Origin: Gemmatimonadaceae bacterium
GTDB taxonomy: Bacteria; Gemmatimonadota; Gemmatimonadetes; Gemmatimonadales; Gemmatimonadaceae
Assembly (NCBI GenBank): GCA_019186945.1
Contig: JABAQJ010000001.1
Coordinates: 248,001-312,000 of the forward strand
Length of the DNA stretch: 64,000 nt
Direction: 5' to 3'
The position numbers were made by a program, and so were the translations under genes. Below are positions 1-8,091 of the stretch, in pieces. The first letter of the stretch is position 1. Each line of letters starts with the position of its first letter. The notes under the pieces were generated by a model, which had not been told where the DNA came from, did no database searches, and saw nothing but the letters and a program-made list of their open reading frames with translations.

Positions 1-1
1 C

Positions 2-166
2 TTCGAGCTGAGGATGAGCGGCGTACCGGAGTTCCCTCCGGACGCGCCCACGATCCGTGTGAAAGGGTCCGCATATCTCGCAAGCGTCGAAGCTGTCGTC
101 CGCGGCCTGAGTCGCAAGCAGCGTCGCGCCGAGAAGAGGCTCAGGGGGTCGTCGGGCTCGGAGTAG
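2..166 (+). CDS. C-terminal fragment of an unrecognised protein
   Basis: The window opens inside an open frame that runs from base 2 to a TAG at 164-166 and encodes the last 54 residues of a protein. The tail is strongly basic (RKQRRAEKRLRG) and low in complexity near its end. No family can be named from this fragment. The frame is open at the left edge, so the true start lies outside the window. It could also be a chance frame, because 55 codons is short for GC-rich DNA. Confidence 0.4.
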   Translation, partial: FELRMSGVPEFPPDAPTIRVKGSAYLASVEAVVRGLSRKQRRAEKRLRGSSGSE

Positions 167-324
167 CAGCGTCGATGTGTCAGCGTGCCGGGCCGCATGA
201 CCAGCGTTGTCCGGCACCGGCTTCACGGCGCAATGCGGCCAGCCCTCGCGCAACGGAACGGACGATGCTAGTGTAGGGCCGGGCAGCGTCGGGACGTCGC
301 AACTTCGTACACTGAGGTACCGGT

Positions 325-645
325 ATGCTGACGATCGCGCAGTGGTTGGACGGGATTGGTGCCCGCGCTTTCGGGATATCGGCTGCATTTTTCCTTCTGA
401 TCAATGGCGCCGCGCTCGCGATCCTTGCGATCAAGCGTGACTATACGCTGGTGAATCGCTGGACGTCCCGTCTGCTGGCTGCGAACCTCGTCCTCATCGG
501 GACAGGGATTGGCATACCGCTCGCGACAACGTTGGCGCGCAGTGCCCTGATGGCGCTGGCCCCAATGACCCAGGGGATTAGCACGGGAACGCGGGACAGC
601 GTCCTGGAAGGGCTATCGGAACGCGAGGGTCGAGTCCGACATTGA
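325..645 (+). CDS. small two-helix membrane protein, unknown function
   Basis: Encodes 106 residues. The ATG follows a weak GAGGTA ribosome site. Two hydrophobic stretches (about residues 17-37 and 50-72) suggest two membrane helices with the basic segment IKRDYTLVNRW between them. The C-terminus is short and polar. I do not recognise the family. The gene ends just before a strong hairpin shared with the convergent gene at 728-1195, which supports its being a real transcription unit. Function cannot be assigned. Confidence 0.6.
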   Translation: MLTIAQWLDGIGARAFGISAAFFLLINGAALAILAIKRDYTLVNRWTSRLLAANLVLIGTGIGIPLATTLARSALMALAPMTQGISTGTRDSVLEGLSEREGRVRH

Positions 646-666
646 GCATTGGCTCATGAAAACCGA

Positions 667-700
667 GCGGGGCGATCCACTCACCTGGACGCCCCGCTTT
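667..700. terminator. bidirectional intrinsic terminator between convergent genes
   Basis: Inverted repeat GCGGGGCG (667-674) with CGCCCCGC (690-697). Inside it a second stem TCCA/TGGA closes a CTCACC loop, and TTT follows on the plus strand. It lies between the stop of the plus-strand gene at 645 and the stop of the minus-strand gene at 728, as expected for a shared terminator. Confidence 0.75.
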
Positions 701-727
701 CGCAGTTCCTGAGGATTATTCGACAGA

Positions 728-1195
728 CTATCCGCGCTTTCCCTTCCGTGCGCCGGACTTCTTCCCGCCTCCACCCCCGCCTCCACCGCCCCGTTTGACG
801 TTGCCACTGCCGCCCAAGCCGCCGTTGACCAGCTTCGGCGTCTTCTTGGTTTCGGGATCCGGAGTGTAGTCGACAGAAATCTTCGGTGTTGTCCGACCGA
901 GGCTGGCACTGGAAGGACTGCCAGTATTAATCGATGGTCGCCCTCGACGTGCGCTGCCCGCTGCTGCCGGAACGCTGACCTGAGGCAGTTTGGCGGTTAC
1001 GCCAACGCTCCCCTTCCTTGCCGGGCTGCTCTTCTTCTTGGAGGCTGCCTTCGTTGGCTGGGACCACGTGCCACCGGAACGACCGGCCTTTGCTGCTTTC
1101 GCTGCACCACGTCCGCGGCGCTGAGCGTCCAGATGCGTCGGTGCAACCGCCACAAGGAGCAGGGTAGCCAATCCGGCCGCAAACAGTTTTCGCAT
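728..1195 (-). CDS. secreted basic glycine-rich protein, unknown function
   Basis: Encodes 155 residues from the ATG at 1195. The open frame extends further upstream, but the internal start MRKLFAAGLATLLLVAVAP gives a textbook Sec signal peptide that ends near HLDAQ. The mature protein is lysine/arginine-rich (AAKAAKAGR, KKKSSPARKG) and finishes with a run of nine or more glycines followed by a basic tail. No enzymatic motif is visible. Low complexity and charge suggest a structural or polymer-binding envelope protein, which is inference only. Confidence 0.65.
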   Translation of the reverse strand: MRKLFAAGLATLLLVAVAPTHLDAQRRGRGAAKAAKAGRSGGTWSQPTKAASKKKSSPARKGSVGVTAKLPQVSVPAAAGSARRGRPSINTGSPSSASLGRTTPKISVDYTPDPETKKTPKLVNGGLGGSGNVKRGGGGGGGGGKKSGARKGKRG

Positions 1196-1683
1196 GACGG
1201 AATGTTCTCCGGCGAGACGTGTTGTTCTTGCCGAGGTGCAAGGACCGCGCCCGATAGGGCAACGGCGTTGACGGACCAGGAGCACTATATGGATGTTAAC
1301 TGGAGTGAATGCAATCCCTTGTGCGGCATCCAGTTGAAAGTTCCAAGCGTCCGGGTTTGTCTGATAGGCGTGGGTGGTTGAGGCTTCGTGGTCGGAGATT
1401 CCTGACGCGGAGCAGACACTACACATGCGGTTTTTATCCACTGGCGAGCGCAGGGTTTCGAACACCTATCCGGACATGCCGAGCCTTTCGTCCTCCTCGA
1501 CGTTGATCAGCAACTTGGAGGTTCTGGAGCGGTCTGCCAGTGATCGAATGCTGGAATCGGCGCGAGCGGTTACTAGTTCTTTCCGGGAACTCGATGCCGG
1601 CCGTGTGAGGGAAAACCCGTTGCCGGCGTGCCCGACGTCGTGCAAGATGACGGATTGACCAACCACCATTCCCGGAGGGAGTC
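1196..1683. other. intergenic region, no gene seen
   Basis: About 490 bases lie between divergently transcribed genes, so promoters for both the basic secreted protein (minus) and the M28 peptidase (plus) should be here. I see no convincing small gene, RNA gene or repeat. Open frames in this stretch have atypical composition and no plausible domain. Confidence 0.5.
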
Positions 1684-3258
1684 GTGATTTCAGTTGCGTC
1701 CGTTCGTCGTCCAGCTTCCAGATATTGGCGTGCCGCGTCGTTGATCGCCTTCATTGCTGCGGGACCGATTGCTGCGCAGGAGAAGGTGGATCTGGCGGCT
1801 ATCGATCGGATCAAGGATGAAGGATTCCAGCGGTCACAGGTTATGGAGACCGCGAGCTGGTTGACCGATGTGTACGGCGCTCGCCTGACGGGTTCGCCCG
1901 CGATAAGGAATGCGGGGGACTGGGCGGTCAGGAAGCTGACCGAGTGGGGCCTTGTTGGTGCCAAGCTGGAGCCATGGGGGCCTTTCGGTCGTGGCTGGTC
2001 GAACGATTACTTGAGCGTCCAAGTGGTAGCGCCGACTTCGTATCCCGTTATCGCGTACGCGGCGGCATGGACGCCAGGGACGGCGGGTCCCGTAACCGGC
2101 GACGTTGTTCGTGTGCAGGTGGACAGCGCGGCCGATTTCGCGAAGTATCGCGGTAAGCTCAAGGGGCGCTTTGCTTTGATTACGTCAGGAGCGCGCTTGG
2201 CAGCACACTTCGCGCCCGATGGGAAGCGTTTCACGGAAGAGGAGCTTGACCGCATGGCTGTGGCGCCCGTCCCGGATGCGGCTGGTGGGCGTCCAGGACA
2301 ATTCCAGCAGTCGGATGCGTTTCGCCGCATGCAGGAACTGGCCAGCCAGCGTGCGAAGTTCTTCGCCGACGAAGGCGTCGCCGCGGTGATGTCCGTTGGA
2401 CGGGGGGACATGGGTACGGTTTTCACAGGGGGGGCGGGGTCGCGAGACCCGAAGGCGCCGACGCCGACGCCGTCGCTGATTCTCGCAGCCGAGCACTATA
2501 ATCGGATCCTGCGGACACTGGAAAAGGACGTACCGGTACGAATGGAAGTGAACGTGAAGAACACGTTCTACGATCAGGATTTGAACTCGTTCAACGTCGT
2601 CGCGGAGATACCGGGATCGGACCCGGTTTTGAAGGACGAACTCGTGATGCTGGGCGCGCACTTCGATTCATGGCACGCCGGCACGGGCGCGACCGACAAT
2701 GCCGCCGGGTCCGCGGTGATGATGGAAGCGGTGCGCATCCTCAAGGCGGCCGGTCTGCCGCTCAAGCGATCCGTGCGGATCGGCTTGTGGTCCGGAGAGG
2801 AGCAGGGGTTGCTGGGCAGTCGAGCCTACGTCAAGGAGCACTTCGCCGACGTAGCGGCCAAGGACATCAAGCCGGACCACCAGAAGTTCGCCGGCTACTT
2901 CAACCTGGACAACGGTACGGGGAAGATTCGCGGCGTGTACCTGCAGGGGAACATGCAGGTTGCGCCGATTTTCCGGGAGTGGATGAAGCCCTTCGAGTCG
3001 TTAGGTATGCGGACGCTGACGCCGGCCAACACCGGGGGGACGGATCACCTGGCGTTCGACGCCGTGGGTTTGCCAGGGTGGCAATTCATCCAGGACGACG
3101 TCGAGTATGGGTCGCGCACGCATCACTCGAACATGGACGTATGGGACCGGCTGGTAGCGGACGACATGAAGCACAACGCTGTGGTGGTTGCCGCCTTCGT
3201 GTACCTTGCCGCCAATCGACCGGAGAAGCTGCCGCGCAAGGCGATGCCGGCGATGTAG
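1684..3258 (+). CDS. secreted M28-family zinc peptidase with PA-type insertion
   Basis: Encodes 524 residues from a GTG preceded by GGAGGGA. The signal peptide ends near IAAQ (residues 1-34). The M28 catalytic domain shows the expected metal and catalytic set: H326 and D328 (GAHFDSW), bridging D338 (TDNAAG), E372/E373 (WSGEEQG), D409 (NLDNG) and H480/H481 near the end. The segment of about residues 100-300 fits a protease-associated (PA) insertion. It should release amino acids or dipeptides from peptides in the periplasm or outside the cell. Exact specificity (aminopeptidase or glutamate carboxypeptidase type) cannot be read from sequence. A hairpin about 160 bases downstream may end the transcript. 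Confidence 0.92.
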   Translation: MISVASVRRPASRYWRAASLIAFIAAGPIAAQEKVDLAAIDRIKDEGFQRSQVMETASWLTDVYGARLTGSPAIRNAGDWAVRKLTEWGLVGAKLEPWGPFGRGWSNDYLSVQVVAPTSYPVIAYAAAWTPGTAGPVTGDVVRVQVDSAADFAKYRGKLKGRFALITSGARLAAHFAPDGKRFTEEELDRMAVAPVPDAAGGRPGQFQQSDAFRRMQELASQRAKFFADEGVAAVMSVGRGDMGTVFTGGAGSRDPKAPTPTPSLILAAEHYNRILRTLEKDVPVRMEVNVKNTFYDQDLNSFNVVAEIPGSDPVLKDELVMLGAHFDSWHAGTGATDNAAGSAVMMEAVRILKAAGLPLKRSVRIGLWSGEEQGLLGSRAYVKEHFADVAAKDIKPDHQKFAGYFNLDNGTGKIRGVYLQGNMQVAPIFREWMKPFESLGMRTLTPANTGGTDHLAFDAVGLPGWQFIQDDVEYGSRTHHSNMDVWDRLVADDMKHNAVVVAAFVYLAANRPEKLPRKAMPAM

Positions 3259-3283
3259 GCCGAGCGCAGTGTCGTCAGACGCA

Positions 3284-3391
3284 GTGCGTGCTTGCCGCCA
3301 CGGGCGCTGGAATGGGGTCAGACTCCATTTCCAGTGAAATGGGGTCAGACTCCATTTCCAATAATTGGTGCGTTCTTGCCGCTACGGGCGC
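3284..3391. repeat. nested direct repeats around an imperfect palindrome
   Basis: Two 24-base arms (3284-3307 and 3368-3391), 22/24 identical, enclose two exact 23-base copies (3311-3333 and 3338-3360) of a unit built on TGGGGTCAGACTCCA. Each inner unit is an imperfect palindrome (AATGG...CCATT, GG.GTC.GAC.CC). Units with this core resemble short dispersed elements mobilised in other genomes by REP-associated tyrosine transposases (recall from family knowledge). No transposase is present here. Confidence 0.8.
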
Positions 3392-3416
3392 CGCGATGCA
3401 CGTTCTCTGGATCCGC

Positions 3417-3439
3417 GCGGGAGGGTGAGACCCTCCCGC
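3417..3439. terminator. intrinsic terminator hairpin
   Basis: Perfect 10-bp stem GCGGGAGGGT / ACCCTCCCGC with a GAG loop, followed by TTCTGTT on the plus strand. It lies between the M28 peptidase and the DUF485/actP pair and probably separates these transcription units. Confidence 0.65.
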
Positions 3440-3473
3440 TTCTGTTGGACCCGATGACTTGACGGAGCGGTAC

Positions 3474-3746
3474 GTGAGCGACCACGATTCGGACCTGCAG
3501 GCGCTGTCTCGCGAACGTATGAGATACGCGGTCGCGCTTACGTTGGCGATGATCGCCGTGTATTTCGGCTTCATCCTGCTCCTCGCATACGATAAACCGC
3601 TGATGGGGAAGCTTCTGATGCCTGGCCTCTCGCTGGGCATCCTGCTGGGCGCCCTGGTGATCGTGGTGTCGTGGCTGCTGACGTATGCATACGTACGCTG
3701 GGCGAACCGCGTGTACGACGCTCGGCTCGATGCGTTGAAGCGCTAG
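3474..3746 (+). CDS. DUF485 (YjcH-like) inner-membrane protein
   Basis: Encodes 90 residues. I chose the GTG at 3474 because ACGGAGCGG sits at ribosome-binding distance; a TTG at 3459 would add five residues. Two membrane helices (about residues 20-42 and 53-77) are separated by a short loop containing AYDKPLMGKL, the DUF485 pattern. In many bacteria DUF485 genes immediately precede the acetate/cation symporter gene actP. Here the gap to the next start is only three bases, so the two should be co-translated. The role is probably as accessory partner of the symporter. Confidence 0.85.
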   Translation: MSDHDSDLQALSRERMRYAVALTLAMIAVYFGFILLLAYDKPLMGKLLMPGLSLGILLGALVIVVSWLLTYAYVRWANRVYDARLDALKR

Positions 3747-3749
3747 CCG

Positions 3750-5330
3750 ATGCTCGCGATCCTGTTTCAGACGTCGGAGCCCACGACACCGACAACCGTG
3801 CTTGGCGAGCCGAACGCCGTGTCGATGGCGTTCTTTCTCGTGTTCATTGCCATCACGCTCGGCATTACTGCGTGGGCGGCTCGCCGAACGCGGACCACAG
3901 AGGAGTTCTACGCTGCCGGGCGGACGATCAGTGCGGGGCAGAACGGGTTTGCGTTGGCTGGCGACTACATGAGCGCGGCGTCCTTTCTTGGGATCGCTGG
4001 TCTCGTGTCGACGACCGGTTTCGATGGCCTGATCTACTCGACCGGCTGGCTCGTCGGCTGGCCGGTAGTTCTGTTCCTGATTGCTGAGCCGCTGCGTAAC
4101 CTGGGACGGTACACCTTTGCCGACGTGGTGAGTTTCCGGTTGCGTCAGGGGCCGGTGCGGATCGCTGCCGCTGCAGGTACGCTGTCGACTGTCGTGTTCT
4201 ACCTGATCGCTCAGATGGTCGGCGCGGGCGGATTGATCAAGCTGATGTTCGGGCTATCGTACGAGCTGGCGGTGGCGATCGTTGGAGCGGCGATGCTGGC
4301 ATATGTTCTGTTTGGCGGGATGATTGCCACGACATGGGTTCAGATCGTGAAGGCGTTCCTGCTGTTGAGTGGGGCGAGCCTGCTGGCGTTGCTGGTACTG
4401 GCGCGATTCGGGTTCAGTCCGACGGCGTTGTTCAACGCGGCGGCCGAGCGGTATGGTGCGGCGATGCTGGCGCCGGGGAAGCAGGTGTCGAATCCGCTTG
4501 ACGCGATTTCGCTCGGCATGGCGCTGATGTTCGGTACGGCCGGGTTGCCGCACATTCTGATGCGGTTTTATACCGTGCCGGATGCGAAGGCAGCGCGGCA
4601 ATCGGTGTTTTACGCGACGGGGCTGATCGGCTTCTTCTACCTGATGACGTTCATCCTCGGCTTCGGCGCGATGGTTCTGGTAGGGCCGGATTCGATCAAG
4701 GCGATCGACGCTGGCGGCAACATGGCGGCGCCGCTCCTCGCCGAGACGTTAGGCGGCACGCCTTTCCTTGGTTTCATCGCTGCCGTGGCGTTCGCGACCA
4801 TCCTCGCGGTGGTTGCCGGTCTGACGCTGTCCGGCGCAGCTGCGCTTTCGCACGACTTGTGGGTGCATGTTGCGCGGAAAGGGCACGCTCCGGCGCAGGA
4901 GCAACTGCGGGTCGCGCGTATCGCGACGGTGCTGCTCGGGGTGATTGCGGTATTGCTCGGGATCACGTTCAAGGGGCAGAACGTCGCGTTCATGGTCTCG
5001 CTGGCATTCGCGATTGCCGCCAGCTCCAACTTCCCGGCGATTCTGTTGTCCGTTTTCTGGAAACGATGCACCACGCAGGGTGTGGTGGCTTCCATGGTGC
5101 TGGGCACCGCCTCCACACTGCTGCTGATCTACCTCTCCCCTACGATCCAGATCGATATCCTCAAGCACGACTCGGCGTGGTTCCCGCTGAAGAACCCGGC
5201 GTTGCTGACGATTCCACTGTCGTTCGTCGTCGGTATCGCCGTGTCGCTGGCGACGCAGGACGCCGCCGCCGAATCGGGTTTCGAACACGCGCAGCGGCGG
5301 ATGGCCATGGGAGTCAGCGAAGCTTCCTGA
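3750..5330 (+). CDS. actP: sodium:solute symporter, ActP-type acetate permease
   Basis: Encodes 526 residues with about 13 predicted membrane helices, the usual size and topology for the SSS family. The N-terminal segment TEEFYAAGRTISAGQNGFA followed by GDYMSAASFLGIAG is diagnostic for this family and is closest to acetate/glycolate permeases. It should import acetate or other short monocarboxylates with sodium. Pairing with DUF485 three bases upstream matches the yjcH-actP arrangement. No acetyl-CoA synthetase gene is nearby, so exact substrate remains inferred. Confidence 0.9.
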   Translation: MLAILFQTSEPTTPTTVLGEPNAVSMAFFLVFIAITLGITAWAARRTRTTEEFYAAGRTISAGQNGFALAGDYMSAASFLGIAGLVSTTGFDGLIYSTGWLVGWPVVLFLIAEPLRNLGRYTFADVVSFRLRQGPVRIAAAAGTLSTVVFYLIAQMVGAGGLIKLMFGLSYELAVAIVGAAMLAYVLFGGMIATTWVQIVKAFLLLSGASLLALLVLARFGFSPTALFNAAAERYGAAMLAPGKQVSNPLDAISLGMALMFGTAGLPHILMRFYTVPDAKAARQSVFYATGLIGFFYLMTFILGFGAMVLVGPDSIKAIDAGGNMAAPLLAETLGGTPFLGFIAAVAFATILAVVAGLTLSGAAALSHDLWVHVARKGHAPAQEQLRVARIATVLLGVIAVLLGITFKGQNVAFMVSLAFAIAASSNFPAILLSVFWKRCTTQGVVASMVLGTASTLLLIYLSPTIQIDILKHDSAWFPLKNPALLTIPLSFVVGIAVSLATQDAAAESGFEHAQRRMAMGVSEAS

Positions 5331-5929
5331 CGTGCCGGAGGCGTTCCGATGCTGGCCGTTGTGCAGCGTGTCAGGGCGGTCAGGCACGATACGAAAGCCC
5401 ATCCGTGGGCGAGCGCGACGTGGTAACTGGAGGAATCGCCGTATTTCCTGCCGCACCGATCGCTCCGTGGCTGTAGCTCGTCATACGACGACAAGGGCAT
5501 GTCGTGCCGCGAGGCGCGGGAGCCATTCCGTGCGCCGCGACGATCGGATCGCACGGTGCAGCTGGCGGTGTACGAATGGATGGGGCGAGTGATCGACGCG
5601 CTGACGTATCCCGAAGTCGGCCGGTTGGCGATACGGTCGAGCTTCCTCGTGCCATCCCGGAGCCATCGCCTCGGTGGCGTAGGCGACGCGACACTGCTTA
5701 CTTTGCGCGGTCCAATGCATGCGAATGCGAACCTCCGGCCCCCGCTCGACCGCTCTGAAGGCGAGATCGACGGGGTTTGCGGCCGAGTGCGGGCATGCCT
5801 CGTTATCGCGACGCCAATCGTCGAAGGAATGCCCCCTCACGCCGTTGCCGGGTTCGACGCTGTCCGGACATGTGCGCGTCGCGCCTCCGTATTCCCCCGT
5901 GACCTGGCGTGCTCCATTATCCCCTGACT
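5331..5929. other. intergenic region upstream of the glycogen operon, no gene seen
   Basis: About 600 bases without a convincing gene. Several open frames cross it on both strands, but they are arginine-rich and lack family resemblance or ribosome sites. The promoter of the glycogen operon should lie here; no clear motif was recognised. Confidence 0.5.
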
Positions 5930-8086
5930 ATGGCTGTCGACCGAAACAAGATTCCCTACCTGCCCGAGCGAATCGAGGGGCTTGCCGTCGCTGCAACGAA
6001 TATCTCGTGGAGCTGGAATCGCGAGGCGCGCCGACTGTTTTCCATGATCGACGAGCCGCTCTGGCACCTGACTCGGCATAACCCCATCTCGGTGTTGCGG
6101 CGCATCGATCCGGAACGACTGAATGCCTGCGCGCGGGACACCGGCTTCCTGGCGTTGTACGATCATGTCATGGCGGATCTGAGGCAGGCGCTCGAGGGAA
6201 GCGATACGTGGTTCAGTGCCCGCCATCCGTCGCTTGCCTCGGGAACCATCGCCTACTTTTGCGCTGAATTCGGGTTGCACAACTCGGTCCCGATATACTC
6301 GGGAGGTTTGGGTGTACTGGCGGGCGATCACTGCAAGGCATCGTCGGATCTGGGGATTCCGCTGGTCGGCGTCGGTCTGTACTACCAGCACGGTTACTTC
6401 GACCAGAAGTTGCGGCTGGATGGATGGCAGGAGGACAGCGAGGAGCAGTATGACGTTGTCAATACGCCCCTCGAGCGTGTCCTCGGCCCGAGCCGAGAGC
6501 CTTTCCTGGCGCGCGTGAGCACGTTCGGTCGGGATGTTCACGTGGGTGCTTGGCGCATGATGGTCGGTCGTGTGCCGGTGTACCTGCTGGACACAGACCT
6601 CGAGGTGAACGATGTCGCCGATCGAGAGTTGACGTCCAAGCTTTATGCTGGCGGGCCCGAGGTGCGGCTGCGACAGGAGTGGATCCTCGGAGTGGGGGGC
6701 GTGCGGGTGTTGCGCGCTGTTGGCATCTCGCCGGCTGCCTGGCATGCGAACGAAGGGCACGCGGCGTTCATGCTGACGGAAAGGGTCCGCGAGTTGACCG
6801 TGCAGGGCATGGCGTTCGACGAGGCGGTGAAGCGCGTGCGGGCATCCAGCGTGTTCACGACTCATACGCCGGTACCGGCTGGCCACGATACGTTCTCGTT
6901 CGACCAAGTGGTGCAGTGCAGCGGCGCCGTGTGGGAGGAGATGGGGATCAGTCGCGAGACCTTCCTCGAGATCGGCCAGCATCCGACGGAGGAGCAGGAT
7001 CGATTTCACATGACGGTGACTGCGTTGCGGCTGTCGAAGCATGTGAACGGCGTTGCGCGGCGACATGGGGAAGTGTCACGGCAGATCTGGGCGCCGCTGT
7101 GGCCCGATCGACCGGCGGAGCGAGTCCCTATCAGGCACATCACGAACGGCGTGCACCTGGACACGTGGATGGGAAAGGAGATCATGGAGTTGCTCGACGA
7201 GTTGCTGGGTCCGGCCTGGTGGACACGGAGCGACGACAGTGCGATGTGGAACCGGATGTTGGAGCTGGACGATGCCGGATTGTGGGCGGCACACGTTGGG
7301 TTGAAGCGCAGCTTCATGAGCTTCGTTCGCGAGGAGGCGAGGAGGCGCTGGGCGCGGCACTGGAAGGAAGCCACGCACGTCGTCGGCGCCGGTACGCTTC
7401 TCAATCCGGACGTGTTCACGATCGGGTTTGCCCGTCGTTTCGCAACCTACAAGCGTGCGGACCTCGTGTTCCGCGACATCGAACGCCTGCGCGCGCTGCT
7501 GGTCAACGCATCGCGGCCGGTGCAGATTGTCTTTGCCGGGAAGGCCCATCCCGCGGACACGCCTGGGAAAGAAGTCCTTCGTACTGTCTACGGTTTCACG
7601 CGCGATCCGCGACTGGAGGGACGGGTAGCGTTCATCGAGGACTACGAGTTGCATCTGGCTCACAGGCTCGTACAGGGAGTCGACCTGTGGCTGAATCTCC
7701 CGCGTATCCCGATGGAAGCGAGCGGGACCAGCGGCATGAAAGCGGCATTGAACGGCGTGCCGCAGCTCTCTACGCTCGATGGGTGGTGGCACGAGGGCTA
7801 TGACGGCCAGAACGGATGGGCGATTCCGGCGGCTTCGTCGCGTGCCACACCCGACGAGTGGGACGCGGAGCGGTTCTACACACTACTCGAAGACCAGGTC
7901 GTCCCGCTCTATTATGCGCGAGACGAGCGCGGCATCCCCGTCGGATGGCTGCTCAAGATGAAACACGCGATGCGTGTGGCAGGACAGCAGTTCACGGCCC
8001 GGCGCATGCTCGCGCAGTACGTCCAGCAGTCCTACGCGTCGGCCATGCAGGGCGACGCGTCGCCGGACGATCCCCCGATTGCCTAA
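5930..8086 (+). CDS. glgP: alpha-glucan (glycogen/maltodextrin) phosphorylase, GT35 short form
   Basis: Encodes 718 residues from the ATG at 5930; a GTG at 5909 would add seven. It releases glucose-1-phosphate from alpha-1,4-glucan ends using inorganic phosphate and pyridoxal phosphate. The cofactor motif EASGTSGMKAALNG is present, with K604 as the Schiff-base lysine. The N-terminal region carries CAEFGLHNSVPIYSGGLGVL, typical of the shorter (about 700-850 residue) alpha-glucan phosphorylases found in thermophiles and many soil bacteria, rather than the longer E. coli GlgP form. It is the first gene of a same-strand glycogen operon, six bases before glgA. Confidence 0.95.
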   Translation: MAVDRNKIPYLPERIEGLAVAATNISWSWNREARRLFSMIDEPLWHLTRHNPISVLRRIDPERLNACARDTGFLALYDHVMADLRQALEGSDTWFSARHPSLASGTIAYFCAEFGLHNSVPIYSGGLGVLAGDHCKASSDLGIPLVGVGLYYQHGYFDQKLRLDGWQEDSEEQYDVVNTPLERVLGPSREPFLARVSTFGRDVHVGAWRMMVGRVPVYLLDTDLEVNDVADRELTSKLYAGGPEVRLRQEWILGVGGVRVLRAVGISPAAWHANEGHAAFMLTERVRELTVQGMAFDEAVKRVRASSVFTTHTPVPAGHDTFSFDQVVQCSGAVWEEMGISRETFLEIGQHPTEEQDRFHMTVTALRLSKHVNGVARRHGEVSRQIWAPLWPDRPAERVPIRHITNGVHLDTWMGKEIMELLDELLGPAWWTRSDDSAMWNRMLELDDAGLWAAHVGLKRSFMSFVREEARRRWARHWKEATHVVGAGTLLNPDVFTIGFARRFATYKRADLVFRDIERLRALLVNASRPVQIVFAGKAHPADTPGKEVLRTVYGFTRDPRLEGRVAFIEDYELHLAHRLVQGVDLWLNLPRIPMEASGTSGMKAALNGVPQLSTLDGWWHEGYDGQNGWAIPAASSRATPDEWDAERFYTLLEDQVVPLYYARDERGIPVGWLLKMKHAMRVAGQQFTARRMLAQYVQQSYASAMQGDASPDDPPIA

Positions 8087-8091
8087 CGATA

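Noticed and set aside
1435-1475. tRNA-like T-loop (GGGTTTCGAACACC)
   Set aside because: No matching acceptor stem, anticodon arm or D-arm around it.
3284-3391. CRISPR array
   Set aside because: Only two inner copies with a four-base spacer and nested arms; no cas gene anywhere in the window.
5332-5840. Open frames on both strands between actP and glgP
   Set aside because: Arginine/serine-rich translations, no ribosome site, no family resemblance; typical of GC-rich non-coding DNA.
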